Below, piece by piece: positions 25,139 through 35,493 of a stretch of DNA of 62,277 nucleotides; within the stretch, counting starts at the first letter, position 1, and the number at the start of each line of letters is the position of its first letter. The DNA comes from Mollicutes bacterium (GTDB lineage: Bacteria > Bacillota_I > Bacilli_A > RF39 > UBA660). Position numbers and translations under genes: made by a program. The stretch lies in the NCBI GenBank assembly GCA_012799635.1, contig JAAZKW010000028.1, positions 1 through 62,277 on the forward strand. Direction: 5' to 3'. The notes below the pieces were generated by a model. That model searched no databases and was not told where the DNA came from. It was given only the letters and a program-made list of their open reading frames with translations.

Positions 25139-26308
25139 TTATTTATTCATCTTATTTATAAGTATATTAGCAGTTATATCTCCAGTTACATTTAATGTTG
25201 TATATGCCATATCCAATAATTTATATATACCTGAATAAAAACCTATAAAAGATAAAGGTATATTAAAATAAGATAAGTATGTAGCACCAATTACAATACC
25301 ACCGCCGGGTATTCCTGGGGCTGCCATATTAATAAAAGTCGCTACAACAAGCATTAATAAATATGTTGTAAGGGTTATCTTTATTCCAAATAATGTAGCA
25401 TTAAATAAACCTAATAATGCAAAAGATACTGCTCCGCCACACATATGAATAGTGCATCCCAAAGGAACTACTATATCTGTTGTCTTTGAAGGTATATTAA
25501 AGCCTTCTTTACATGTTTTAATTGTATAGGGAAGAGTTGCCATTGAAGAACATGTTGTTAATGTAATAAGCCATACTTTACTAACTTTTTTTATATAAGT
25601 AATAGGATTAATCTTAGCAAAAAACCACACTGGTAAAATCATTATAAAAAACAAAACAATGATACTTGAAAAATATGCAATTCCTATATATTTTAAACCA
25701 TATTTAATAATACTTATCCCATAGGTTGCAACTGTATTTCCAACTAAAGAAAAAACTCCTATTGGTGTCAGAAGAATAATATCTTCCAAAAGTTTATTAA
25801 AAATATTTTTTAATCCCTCTAATAAATCAATTACTTTGTTACCATTTTTAACCTTATCTGCATATATTCCAAAAAACATAGCTAAAATAATACCCGGAAG
25901 AATTAAATTGTTTTGAAAGATATCAATTATATTACTTGGGAATAAATTTGTAACAATATCGGTCATTTTGAAAGATGTTAAAGTTCCATCCCAATCTTTA
26001 AGTTGATAATTAAAACCCTTCGAAGGATTTATTAAAGTTACAATTAATGATGTTATTAAAAAACTCATAATAAACATAACAATAAACAGTACCACCGTTT
26101 TTATTATTAATTTGCTACCTTTTTTAACTGATTTATTTATAGTTATAGAAATAGATGTAAATAAAATTGGAATGATAATAAATTTAAGAAGGTTTATATA
26201 TATGACTCCCAAAAAAGATAACTCTTGCATTAATTTAGGGAAAAACACACCAAATATAATACCTATTATTAAACCTATTATAATAAATATATTAAAATTT
26301 TTTCTCAT
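25139..26308 (-). CDS. dicarboxylate/amino acid:cation symporter (DAACS/SDF family)
   Basis: 389 residues with about eight membrane helices and the two re-entrant hairpins of the GltPh fold. The HP1-region motif is TCSSMATLPYTIKTC (family pattern SSSxxTLP), TM7 reads PLGCTIHMCGGAVSFALL (family NMDG is here HMCG), and HP2 reads APGIPGGGIVIGATYL. It imports a dicarboxylate, Glu/Asp or Ser/Thr with sodium or protons. The CSSMATLP and MCGG variants point away from classical glutamate carriers. Its ATG overlaps the end of the aminotransferase gene by 17 nt (GGAG upstream), so both are co-expressed. Confidence 0.9.
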   Translation of the reverse strand: MRKNFNIFIIIGLIIGIIFGVFFPKLMQELSFLGVIYINLLKFIIIPILFTSISITINKSVKKGSKLIIKTVVLFIVMFIMSFLITSLIVTLINPSKGFNYQLKDWDGTLTSFKMTDIVTNLFPSNIIDIFQNNLILPGIILAMFFGIYADKVKNGNKVIDLLEGLKNIFNKLLEDIILLTPIGVFSLVGNTVATYGISIIKYGLKYIGIAYFSSIIVLFFIMILPVWFFAKINPITYIKKVSKVWLITLTTCSSMATLPYTIKTCKEGFNIPSKTTDIVVPLGCTIHMCGGAVSFALLGLFNATLFGIKITLTTYLLMLVVATFINMAAPGIPGGGIVIGATYLSYFNIPLSFIGFYSGIYKLLDMAYTTLNVTGDITANILINKMNK

Positions 26309-27464
26309 AATAATTCTCCATTCTTTTAATTGCTTTTAAAACAGATTCTCTAGTTCCTAAAGCAGATACTCTAAAATAATTATCTCCTTTGTTGCCAAAT
26401 ATAATACCTGGTATTACAATAATATTTAATTCTTTTAAAAAGAACTCAAAAGTTTCCCAAGAGTTTAAATTATTAGGATTTTTAATCCATAAAAAGGGAG
26501 AATCTATTCCACCCATAACAACAAATTGATACTTTTCAAAAACTTTTTTTAATAACTTTGCATTATCTTGATAATATTTAATATTTTTAGATATTAATCT
26601 TTTTGCTTTTGGTAAAAAGGTTGCTTCAGCACCTTTTTGTGCTATATAATCAGCCCCATTAAAACGATTAATTGTTCTTAATTTCCAAAGATCATTAATA
26701 TCTTTACAAATATCATTAGGAATTATAAAGTATGAACATCTTACTCCTGTAAAACTAGCATTTTTAGAAAAACTTCTAAATTCAATAGCAACCTTTTTAG
26801 CATCTTTTATATCATATATTGATTTAGGAACATCTTTATTTGTTATAAAACGATGATAAACATTATCATATAAAATAATAGCTTTATTTTTTAGTGCATA
26901 AGAAACCCATTTTTCTAACACATCTTTTGAATATGCAATACCAATAGGATTATTTGGTGAACACATATATATTAAATCATATTTTTCTTTTGGGATTATG
27001 GGATTAAAATTTTCATCAAAGTTATTTAAGATAGTTACTTTTCTATTAATACATAAAGATCCATCTTTATAAATAGGATATAATGGCTCATAGGCACATA
27101 TTTTACTATTGATATCAAATAATTCCAATATACTTGTTGTATCTGTTTTTGTACCATTAGAAATATATATTTCATTTAATGAAAAAGATTTATCTTTATA
27201 TTCGTTATCCAAAATAGCTTGTTTTAAAAAATCATGGCCATAATAAAAACCATATCCCTTAAATGTTTTAATATCCGCTAGGTCATTAATAGCTTTATGC
27301 ATAGCATCAACAACTGGTTTAACAATCGGTTTTGAAACATCACCAATACCAAGAGAAATTATTTTTTTATTAGGATATTCTTTTTTAAAGGCTTTTACCT
27401 TCTCACTAACATTTTTAAAACTATTTGTCCCTTGCAGTACATATATATCATTAAATTTAACCAT
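26292..27464 (-). CDS. dapL: LL-diaminopimelate aminotransferase-like PLP enzyme
   Basis: 390 residues, class I/II aminotransferase fold. The PLP-lysine motif is FRSFSKNASFTGVRCSYF, with the PLP-phosphate and Asp sites at GTKTDTTSILELFD and YDNVYHRF. The CSPNNPIGI loop and the C-terminal YFRVSALGTR arginine are present. SFSKxAxFTGVRC with GTKTD is the pattern of DapL, which makes LL-DAP directly from tetrahydrodipicolinate for cell wall and lysine. Other aminotransferases are possible. It lies in the dnaE-polC run, 17 nt after the GNAT gene, and overlaps the symporter. Confidence 0.75.
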   Translation of the reverse strand: MVKFNDIYVLQGTNSFKNVSEKVKAFKKEYPNKKIISLGIGDVSKPIVKPVVDAMHKAINDLADIKTFKGYGFYYGHDFLKQAILDNEYKDKSFSLNEIYISNGTKTDTTSILELFDINSKICAYEPLYPIYKDGSLCINRKVTILNNFDENFNPIIPKEKYDLIYMCSPNNPIGIAYSKDVLEKWVSYALKNKAIILYDNVYHRFITNKDVPKSIYDIKDAKKVAIEFRSFSKNASFTGVRCSYFIIPNDICKDINDLWKLRTINRFNGADYIAQKGAEATFLPKAKRLISKNIKYYQDNAKLLKKVFEKYQFVVMGGIDSPFLWIKNPNNLNSWETFEFFLKELNIIVIPGIIFGNKGDNYFRVSALGTRESVLKAIKRMENYYEKKF

Positions 27465-27481
27465 AGTATTATCACCCTAAT

Positions 27482-27979
27482 TTATATTTTTTTTATAAAA
27501 GCAATATTCACTCCTCTTTCATTTTCATATTTATTTACAATTTTATAATCAAGATCTTCAAAGTTTTTCTTTGAACGAATGTTTTTCTCCGATACTTTTG
27601 TAAAAATATATTTATAATTTTTACTTTTAGCATACTTTTCTAAAACTAAAATCATTTGTTTTTGAAGTTTATTTCCCCTATAATTAGGATGTACCATAAC
27701 AGGACCTACTGATGTAGTTTCTTTTTCATCATATGAAAGATTATGTTTATCAAGTGTTTTTCTCATTACTGGTATTAAAAAAATTGAACATACAGGAATA
27801 TTATTGTCATAATAAAGCCATATTTTTCCACCATTTTCTAAAATATTTATTACATCTTCTTTAGTAAAAGCGCCTAGTAAATCTTTATCATCCAAATTAT
27901 CTAAAACTATATTATATAAATTTAAATAATCATCTATATTAGTGGTTTTTTTTATTTTTAAATCTTTTAACTTTATCAT
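27482..27979 (-). CDS. GNAT family N-acetyltransferase
   Basis: Start chosen at the ATG at 27979, which has AAAGGAGAAAGG just before it; the ATG 15 nt upstream lies ahead of this RBS. 165 residues. The acetyl-CoA-binding motif is VGPVMVHPNYRGNKLQKQMI (family R/Q-x-x-G-x-G/A; here R-G-N-K-L), followed by NYKYIFTKVSEKNIRSKKNF. Substrate unknown. It sits between polC and the aminotransferase in one transcript. Confidence 0.8.
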   Translation of the reverse strand: MIKLKDLKIKKTTNIDDYLNLYNIVLDNLDDKDLLGAFTKEDVINILENGGKIWLYYDNNIPVCSIFLIPVMRKTLDKHNLSYDEKETTSVGPVMVHPNYRGNKLQKQMILVLEKYAKSKNYKYIFTKVSEKNIRSKKNFEDLDYKIVNKYENERGVNIAFIKKI

Positions 27980-27996
27980 CCTTTCTCCTTTCATTT

Positions 27997-30900
27997 TTAA
28001 AACAAACTAAGTTGTGAAGATTCCGGCATTCCTTCAAAAATACCCATATCCTTCATCTTATCAACTAAGGTTTGAGAAGCTCTACAGCGATTTTGAAAGT
28101 CTTCAATAGAAATAAATGGTTGCTTTTTAGCCTCTTTTACAATATTATTTGCAACAGTTTCTCCAAGACCATCAATTGTTATAAACGGTGGTATTAAAGT
28201 AAAATCATCTTTAATATCAAAATTTTTTGCCTTACTTTGATATAAATCAATTGGAGCAAGTTTAATTTTTCTAGCAGCTGCTTCAAGAGCAACACTTAAA
28301 CATTCTAATGTACCAATTTCTTTATTAGTTGCCTCAAAACCTTTGTTCTTAATCTCTATTATTCTTTTCTTTATTTGGTCATATCCACCAAGCATAGCAA
28401 CAATATCAAAATCTGTTGCTTTAGTAGAAAACCATGAGGCATAAAAGCATGCTGGCATATGGACCTTATACCAAGCAATTCTAAAAGCACTCATAACATA
28501 AGCTGCAGCATGAGCTTTTGGAAACATATATTTAATTTTTTCACATGAATCGATAAACCATTCTTCGATTCCTGCATCTTGCATTGTCTTTCGATGCTCT
28601 TCCCAAGTAAGTTGATCTTTACTTGCCTTACCTCTTCTTACAAACTCCATTATCCTAAAAGCCTTTATCGGTTCTAAACCTTTATAGATAAGATAAACCA
28701 TTATGTCATCACGACAACCAATTACCTCTTTAAAAGGAACAATTTTATTTTTAATTAGTTCTTGAGCATTACCTCGCCAAACATCAGTACCATGTGATAG
28801 CCCTGCAATTTTAACTAGTTCTGCAAAGGATGTTGGTTTTATTTCATCTACCATTCCTATTGTAAAATTAGTACCAAATTCTGGAATACCTAAAGTACCT
28901 GTAGGACACATGATTTCTTCAGTAGTAACTCCTAAAGCATCAGTTGATGAAAAGATAGACATGGTCTTTTTATCATCCATTGGAACTTCTAAAACATTTG
29001 TATTAGAAAGCTCTTGAATTAAACGTAATTGGGTTGGATCTGAATGTCCTAAAATATCTAGTTTAAGAAGATTTTCTTCCAAAGATTGATAAGCAAAATG
29101 AGTTGTTCGCCATGAAGATTTATTCTCATCCGCAGGATATTGAAATGCAGTAAAATCAAAGACTTCTTTATAATCAGGAATAACTACAATTCCTCCGGGA
29201 TGTTGACCAGTAGTTCTTTTTACTCCAGTACATCCTAATGCAAGACGTTCTATTTCAATATTTTGTTTACCTAAAATACCATTATCTTCTAAATAACCTT
29301 TAACAAAACCAAAAGCCGTTCTATCTGCTACAGTAGTAATCGTTCCTGCACGATAAACATTATCAACACCAAACAATACCTTAGTATATTCATGAGCATC
29401 TGCTTGATTTAAATCTGAAAAGTTAAGATCAATATCAGGAACTTTATCGGCATTAAAACCTAAGAAAGTTGCAAATGGCATATCTTGACCATCTTTTTTT
29501 AATGGATTACCACAAACAGGACAATCTTTATCTGGAAGATCAAATCCTGAAGCATAATTTTGACCATAAGGAATATTTTCTTCATCTTCAAAAGAGGAAT
29601 ATTTACATTTTAAACAACGATAATGAGCTGGAAGAGCATTTACTTCGGTTATACCTATTAAATGAGCAACAAAACTTGAGCCAACACTTCCTCTTGAACC
29701 TACAATAAAACCAGCATCATTAGAATTTTTAACTAATCTTTGAGATATTAAATAAATAGCATCAAAACCGCCACCAATAATACCACCCAAAGATTTTTTA
29801 ATCTTTTTTTCTAAAATTTCATCAGTAAGCTTGCCATCTTTATCATCCCAATTTTCTTTAACATATTCTTTAGTTATCTTATAAACTTTATCATAACCCG
29901 AGAGTATCGTTTCATGGATATTATTAAAAATTAGTTTTTCTAACTCTTTTTCTTCCAATTTAGAATTTTCTTTTAATAATTTATCATGCCAATAATTATA
30001 TACAATATCACCATATAATTCTTTAGATATTCTTTCTTCAATATTATATGGTAAAACATCTCCATACCATTCTTTAGCAGTTTGATAAACAAGATCTGTA
30101 ACAACTTTTTGACAATCAATAAATTCCTTAGTATTTTCATCTCTAACTCTTGGGGAAAAAGGAACTCCTTTGGTATCAAGTATTACTTCAATATTTTCTA
30201 TCATATCAAATACTTTATTAGTATTAGTAACCACTATTTCATAAGCAAGGTCTTTATCAAGAAATTTAAAATCATCAAGCATTTCTTTTGTAGTTCTAAA
30301 ATGCATCGAAGGAATTTCTTTGATATCTTTTTTATTAAGAGGATGAAGTCCACCACCAGGTACTTTTTGATTAACAATTATTTTTCTAAATATTTTATCT
30401 TCTTTATCAAAATGATGAACATCTCCAGTAGCAACAATAATTTTACCATTTTGTTTAGTAGCATTAATTATCTTTTTAAGATGATTTTCAACCTCTTCTT
30501 TATTTTTAAAATCAGATGTTTGAATTAAATGATCATAACATTCTGGTGGCTGTACTTCTATATAATCATAGAAATTAATTATATTAGCAAGATCATCTTT
30601 ATCTTTACTTCTTGCTTCAATAAATACCTCTGATTCATAACAACCACTTCCAATAAGAAGCCCTTCTCTTAAGGAAGAAAGCTCACTTCTTGGTATTCGA
30701 GGGGTTTTATAAAGATATTTAGTTGATGCAAGAGAAATAAGTTTAAATAAATTTTTAAGACCAACCCTATCTTTACATAATAAATTAACATGATAAGTCT
30801 TACCAAATTTATATATTTCATCTTTAGATATTAATCTTTCAATATCATTTATATTCTCTATATTTTGATTAATTAATTTTTTAAGCATTTTATCAAATAC

Positions 30901-32577
30901 TAAAGCCGTAGCTTTGGCATCATAATCAGCTCGATGATGATGCTTTTCATCAAAGTCTACATTATATCTTTTAACAATCGCAGAAAGAGAGTGTCTTGCA
31001 AAACCTGAATCTAAAGTTCTTGATAATTCTAAAGTATCTATTACGGTATGATTAAATTCCCCAAGATTATATTTTTGCATGGCCCTTTTAATAAAAGAGA
31101 TATCAAATTTAGCATTATGAGCAACCATAGGATTATCCCCCACCCATTTTAAAAACCTTGTAGTAACCTCTTTTTCATTATCAGCATCCTTAACCATTTC
31201 ATCAGTTATTTCTGTTATTGCAGTAATATGATCAGGAAGATGATAGCCAGGATTAATAAATTCATCAAAAGTATCAATAATTTCTCCATCGATAATTTTA
31301 ACAGCCCCAATTTCAATCATTTGATCTCCAACTGCTGCATTAAAACCTGTTGTTTCTGTATCAAAAACCACAAATGTAGTGCCTTTTAAGGGTAAATCCA
31401 TGGAATTTGTAACAATATTAATCATATCTTCTACTAAAACAAGTTCCGCACCATAAAGTCCTTTAAATGCTTTTGATTTATCTTCAATATTTTTATTATA
31501 TTTTTTAATAAGTTCATAACAAACCGGAAATGCTTGACAACCATTATGATCAGTTATAGCAACACCTCTATATCCCATATCAATACATCTTGTTATCAGT
31601 TCACATGTATGAGCATCTAAATCAAGTTTAGTTAAGCCATCCATTTGACTCATCATTGTATGAGCATGAAGTTCAACTCTTTTTACTTTTTCATCGTCAG
31701 TAATGGCCTTTTCTTTAGAAGGTATAATTTCAATTGCTTTAGGAGTTAAAATATATGTTTTAGTATAATCATCTTCTTTGATATCTCCAAAGACTCTTAT
31801 CCATAATCCTTCTTTTAATCTTGACATAATACGATTATTTTCTTCTTTATTATATTTAACAATTTTCATTAAATAACTATCCGTTTTATCACTTACTTTA
31901 ATATTATTAATAAAAACAGGGCCTAACTTACTAGTTCTTTCTAAAGTCTCTATTCCAAATATATAGCATTCAAAAACACTTTTTAAAGCTTCCCCATACA
32001 CATCAATAAACTTAGTTATCTCTCCTTTTACATGTTTTCCCATAACATAAGGGGACTCTTTCTTCTTCAAATCTATTTCTTTATTATTCTCATCTTCAAT
32101 TTCTTTTTTTGTTTCTTTTAAAACATCTTTATCCACAATAACATTTAAATTAATATCACCAAACCCATAAGCTTTATAAGTATTTAATATTTTATTTTTA
32201 TTAGTATCAAAAAACTTAGCAACTATTTCACTTAATAAATTTACTGTTAAATTATTATCTTTTAAACTAATTTTGTTACCCTTCAAAGAAGGTTTGTTTT
32301 TAATTAAGTCATTAAATACCTCTTGAGCATATTCTTCATCACTAAGGTCCTTTTTATATTCAAGATATATTTGACATTTTTTCTCACCATTTATTTTATT
32401 CTTGGCAGCTAAAAATAACTCATCTACTTCTTCTTTAGTCTTAACTTTCTTACATGATAAAAAAACATCATAACTATCTTTACTTTTATAAAAGATAACC
32501 TTTTTAAGTTCTGTATCATCAAAACTACTACCCTTATATTTAATACTATCTAAGAATCTTTTTACATCTTCATTCAT
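27997..32577 (-). CDS. polC: DNA polymerase III alpha subunit, Gram-positive type (PolC)
   Basis: 1526 residues, slightly longer than usual (about 1440). Order: N-terminal and OB regions, PHP domain (VELHAHTMMSQMDG near 304) split by the inserted DEDDh 3'-5' exonuclease (FVVFDTETTGFNAAVGDQMI near 405, with HHRADYDAKAT), then the polymerase core with PDIDLNFSDLNQADAHEYTK near 1047 carrying catalytic Asp residues. A zinc-knuckle (CLKCKYSSF, CPVCGNPL) precedes the palm, and helix-hairpin-helix sequence lies near the C-terminus. It is the main leading-strand replicase of low-GC Gram-positives. It follows dnaE by 17 nt, an unusual adjacency. Confidence 0.98.
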   Translation of the reverse strand: MNEDVKRFLDSIKYKGSSFDDTELKKVIFYKSKDSYDVFLSCKKVKTKEEVDELFLAAKNKINGEKKCQIYLEYKKDLSDEEYAQEVFNDLIKNKPSLKGNKISLKDNNLTVNLLSEIVAKFFDTNKNKILNTYKAYGFGDINLNVIVDKDVLKETKKEIEDENNKEIDLKKKESPYVMGKHVKGEITKFIDVYGEALKSVFECYIFGIETLERTSKLGPVFINNIKVSDKTDSYLMKIVKYNKEENNRIMSRLKEGLWIRVFGDIKEDDYTKTYILTPKAIEIIPSKEKAITDDEKVKRVELHAHTMMSQMDGLTKLDLDAHTCELITRCIDMGYRGVAITDHNGCQAFPVCYELIKKYNKNIEDKSKAFKGLYGAELVLVEDMINIVTNSMDLPLKGTTFVVFDTETTGFNAAVGDQMIEIGAVKIIDGEIIDTFDEFINPGYHLPDHITAITEITDEMVKDADNEKEVTTRFLKWVGDNPMVAHNAKFDISFIKRAMQKYNLGEFNHTVIDTLELSRTLDSGFARHSLSAIVKRYNVDFDEKHHHRADYDAKATALVFDKMLKKLINQNIENINDIERLISKDEIYKFGKTYHVNLLCKDRVGLKNLFKLISLASTKYLYKTPRIPRSELSSLREGLLIGSGCYESEVFIEARSKDKDDLANIINFYDYIEVQPPECYDHLIQTSDFKNKEEVENHLKKIINATKQNGKIIVATGDVHHFDKEDKIFRKIIVNQKVPGGGLHPLNKKDIKEIPSMHFRTTKEMLDDFKFLDKDLAYEIVVTNTNKVFDMIENIEVILDTKGVPFSPRVRDENTKEFIDCQKVVTDLVYQTAKEWYGDVLPYNIEERISKELYGDIVYNYWHDKLLKENSKLEEKELEKLIFNNIHETILSGYDKVYKITKEYVKENWDDKDGKLTDEILEKKIKKSLGGIIGGGFDAIYLISQRLVKNSNDAGFIVGSRGSVGSSFVAHLIGITEVNALPAHYRCLKCKYSSFEDEENIPYGQNYASGFDLPDKDCPVCGNPLKKDGQDMPFATFLGFNADKVPDIDLNFSDLNQADAHEYTKVLFGVDNVYRAGTITTVADRTAFGFVKGYLEDNGILGKQNIEIERLALGCTGVKRTTGQHPGGIVVIPDYKEVFDFTAFQYPADENKSSWRTTHFAYQSLEENLLKLDILGHSDPTQLRLIQELSNTNVLEVPMDDKKTMSIFSSTDALGVTTEEIMCPTGTLGIPEFGTNFTIGMVDEIKPTSFAELVKIAGLSHGTDVWRGNAQELIKNKIVPFKEVIGCRDDIMVYLIYKGLEPIKAFRIMEFVRRGKASKDQLTWEEHRKTMQDAGIEEWFIDSCEKIKYMFPKAHAAAYVMSAFRIAWYKVHMPACFYASWFSTKATDFDIVAMLGGYDQIKKRIIEIKNKGFEATNKEIGTLECLSVALEAAARKIKLAPIDLYQSKAKNFDIKDDFTLIPPFITIDGLGETVANNIVKEAKKQPFISIEDFQNRCRASQTLVDKMKDMGIFEGMPESSQLSLF

Positions 32578-32594
32578 ATTACACCCATCCTGCT

Positions 32595-35417
32595 TTATCT
32601 TCTTTTAATATTATTAACAATTATTTGGTACTTGTCAAACCTTTTGGAAGATTTCCCCTCAATAAATATTATTTCATTTTCTTTTAAATCACTAACTGTT
32701 TCAAACACCTCTGGAAACAAGGTAAGTTCCACTATTCCCGTTTCATCAGAAGCAACCACAAAAGCCATATTATCACCCTTTTTAGTAGTAATTATAGTTA
32801 TTTTCTCTATTAATAAAGCCATCTTAATATTTTTAAATAAATATTTAATAGTATCTTTTGCTTTTACTACTTTGGTATATATACTTACAGGATGATTACC
32901 AAGATAAGTCCCATAATATTTTATTTCATCTTTAAGAAGCGTTTTATCATCATATTCATCTTTTACATCAATAATTGGTTTATCAAAAGAAAGATCTTCT
33001 AAAGAAGCATAATTAAATATTTCATATTTTTTTTCAATTAAAGCTTTATTAGTAATCTTAAAAGAAAAAAATACTGATGATCTTACTAAAATCTCATATA
33101 TATTATCATTAATAATACTTTTATTTTTAATTAAAAAATCATATATATCTAGATATTCTTCTTCTCTATTATTTATTATTTCATTTATAATATTTTCATT
33201 TAATCCTTTAATCATATTAAAAGGAAGTAATAAATAATTGTTTTTAAATTGAAAATCATTATGCGATTTATTAATATTAGGTTTTAATATCTTAATACCG
33301 CTTTTCTTAAGTTCATTTAAATAATATTTTCTTTTTAAATCATCTTTAGTTTCACTTAAAAGACTTATATAAAAATATACAGGATAATTTGCTTTCAGGT
33401 ATGCAAGACGATATGATATAAGTGAATATGATACTGAATGAGCTTTATTAAAACCATATTCAGCAAATCTTTTAATTTGATTAAATAAATCGTTTAAAAA
33501 CTCTTTATCATAACCATTTTTTATCCCTTTAGCAATAAAATTTTCTTCTTCCTTTATAATAATATCTTCTTTTTTCTTAGATATTGCATTTCTGATATTA
33601 TCTGCTTCATATTCAGTATATCCTGCTATTTTTACAAGTATTCTCATAACTTGTTCTTGATAAATAATAACTCCCCAAGTGCTTTTTAAGATATCTTTCA
33701 AGCTATCATGAACATCTATTTTCCCTTTTTCTTTATTATTTACATATAAATCAATTTGATTACTTGGTCCTGGTCTTACTAATGCCATTGCAATAGAAAG
33801 TTCTTCAAAAGAAGACGGTTTTATCTTTATTAAAGTCTTTTTAGCATAATTTGACTCAAATTGAAAAATATCATTTGTTTCACCATTTTTAAACAACTCA
33901 TAAGTTTTTTTATCATCTAAAGGTATATTATCAAAAGAAATATTTGGTATCTTTTCAATAATATTTTTTATTGTAGTTAAATTCTTTAATGCTAAGAAAT
34001 CCATTTTAAGAAGACCTAACTTTTCTAAATAATCCATAGTTATACCAGTTCGATTTATAACATCATCTTTAATTATAGGAATAATATTTTTTAAAGGTAC
34101 TGATGATATAACTACCCCAGCTGCATGAGTAGAAATGTTTTTCTTTAAATTCTCAAGATGCATTGCAACATCATATAATTCATTAAGTTCACTATACATC
34201 CTTAAATATCTATGTACTACATCTTCTTCTTTATTAGTTTTTAAACTTTTTCTATTATCAATACATTTAATAAACTTATTAAATAAATATATATCTATCT
34301 TAAATACTTTTGCTAAATCCCTTAATATTAATCTTGCTTTATAAGTATTAAAGGTAAGTCCTAAAGCAACAAAATCATCCCCATATTTTTCTTTAACATA
34401 GTTTGTTACTTCGCCTCTTTTAGAATCTTCAAAATCAATATCAATATCAGGCATTTTATTTCGATAGGGATTCAAAAATCTTGCAAAAGATAAATCATAT
34501 TCTATAGGGTCAATATCAGTAATTCCAACAGAATAGCTTACTAAGGAACCTGCAGCACTACCTCTTCCAGGACCTACTAAAATATTGTTTTTCTTTGCAT
34601 ATAAAACATAATCATAAACAATTAAAAAGTAATCAACAAAGTTCATTTCTTTAATTATTTTTAATTCTTCTTCTAATCTTTTTTGATATCTTTTATTTAC
34701 TTTATTATTCAATCTTTTCTCAAGACCAGTCTGAGCAAGCTTACTTAAATATATAAATGAATTAATATTCTTTCTATATACTGGAATATATCTTTTATCA
34801 AAAGGAATTTCAATATTAATATGGTTACTAAATTCTAATAAATATTCATAATCATCTTTAGATATACGATCATTTAAATAATCATTATCACTATGTTCAA
34901 AAGATTTACCCAATAATTTTAAATAATCTATATATTTAATATCTTCTTTAAAAAGACATCTTATATTATTAAGATATACTATTTTATCAGTTAGTATTAA
35001 GGCTACTTTCTTTTCATCATTAGTATTATATGAAATATATATATTATCTTTATTTTCAAACTCTTGGTAAAGATTAATTTCTTTATTTGGTAAAACAACT
35101 AAAATATTATCATCTATTATATCTTTTAAAAGAAGACTTTCTTTTTCATAATTAATAGCAATTAATTTTTGATACCCAATATAATTCTTAGCATATAAAT
35201 ATACCGTATGATCTTCTATTTTTATTTCCATGCCTATTAATGGCTTTATATTATTATTTTTACATTTAAGGTAAAATTCAATACTTCCATAAAGTTCATC
35301 ATCACATATTCCACAAATCTTAATATTTTTTTCAATTAAAACTTTAATTAAATCATCAATTTTAATTAAACTCTTAAGAAGGGAATATTCCGTGATAACT
35401 TTAATTGGAATTAACAT
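32595..35417 (-). CDS. dnaE: DNA polymerase III alpha subunit, DnaE type
   Basis: 940 residues, shorter than most DnaE (about 1100). The palm carries GPGRGSAAGSLVSYSVGITD and PDIDIDFEDSKRGEV (near 322). The N-terminal PHP domain has lost its metal site: the usual H-x-H-S/T-x-Y-S-L-L reads IKVITEYSLLKS, with no His. A C-terminal OB-fold (VVASDETGIVELTLFPEVF) remains. In low-GC Gram-positives DnaE extends primers before hand-off to PolC. It starts at ATG behind AAGGAGG. Its promoter and first ten codons are duplicated at 40314-40384. Confidence 0.97.
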   Translation of the reverse strand: MLIPIKVITEYSLLKSLIKIDDLIKVLIEKNIKICGICDDELYGSIEFYLKCKNNNIKPLIGMEIKIEDHTVYLYAKNYIGYQKLIAINYEKESLLLKDIIDDNILVVLPNKEINLYQEFENKDNIYISYNTNDEKKVALILTDKIVYLNNIRCLFKEDIKYIDYLKLLGKSFEHSDNDYLNDRISKDDYEYLLEFSNHINIEIPFDKRYIPVYRKNINSFIYLSKLAQTGLEKRLNNKVNKRYQKRLEEELKIIKEMNFVDYFLIVYDYVLYAKKNNILVGPGRGSAAGSLVSYSVGITDIDPIEYDLSFARFLNPYRNKMPDIDIDFEDSKRGEVTNYVKEKYGDDFVALGLTFNTYKARLILRDLAKVFKIDIYLFNKFIKCIDNRKSLKTNKEEDVVHRYLRMYSELNELYDVAMHLENLKKNISTHAAGVVISSVPLKNIIPIIKDDVINRTGITMDYLEKLGLLKMDFLALKNLTTIKNIIEKIPNISFDNIPLDDKKTYELFKNGETNDIFQFESNYAKKTLIKIKPSSFEELSIAMALVRPGPSNQIDLYVNNKEKGKIDVHDSLKDILKSTWGVIIYQEQVMRILVKIAGYTEYEADNIRNAISKKKEDIIIKEEENFIAKGIKNGYDKEFLNDLFNQIKRFAEYGFNKAHSVSYSLISYRLAYLKANYPVYFYISLLSETKDDLKRKYYLNELKKSGIKILKPNINKSHNDFQFKNNYLLLPFNMIKGLNENIINEIINNREEEYLDIYDFLIKNKSIINDNIYEILVRSSVFFSFKITNKALIEKKYEIFNYASLEDLSFDKPIIDVKDEYDDKTLLKDEIKYYGTYLGNHPVSIYTKVVKAKDTIKYLFKNIKMALLIEKITIITTKKGDNMAFVVASDETGIVELTLFPEVFETVSDLKENEIIFIEGKSSKRFDKYQIIVNNIKRR

Positions 35418-35456
35418 ATATCATTTACCTCCTTAATAATATTTTATCATATATAA
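35386..35456. repeat. 71-bp direct repeat, left copy (functional dnaE promoter and start)
   Basis: Contains, read on the minus strand, the dnaE -10 region, AAGGAGG ribosome site and the first ten codons. It is identical to 40314-40384 except for one base (G at 35394, T at 40322). The pair bracket 4,857 bases. Confidence 0.95.
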
Positions 35457-35472
35457 TACTTATATGTATTAA

Positions 35473-35493
35473 AAATGAGCTACTCGCTCATTT
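35473..35493 (-). terminator. terminator of the RimJ/L-type acetyltransferase gene
   Basis: Stem AAATGAGC / GCTCATTT with a 5-nt loop overlapping the stop codon. It is followed on the minus strand by an AT-rich stretch and separates the bracketed cassette from dnaE. Confidence 0.55.

Larger units (their letters stand above)
23963..25229. repeat. tandem duplication, copy B (right)
   Basis: Right copy of the segment at 22049-23382. Its right end is the authentic symporter 3' region, so this copy is at the original location. It has lost about 70 bases around the start of the 156-residue gene and about 18 bases inside it. Confidence 0.9.
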
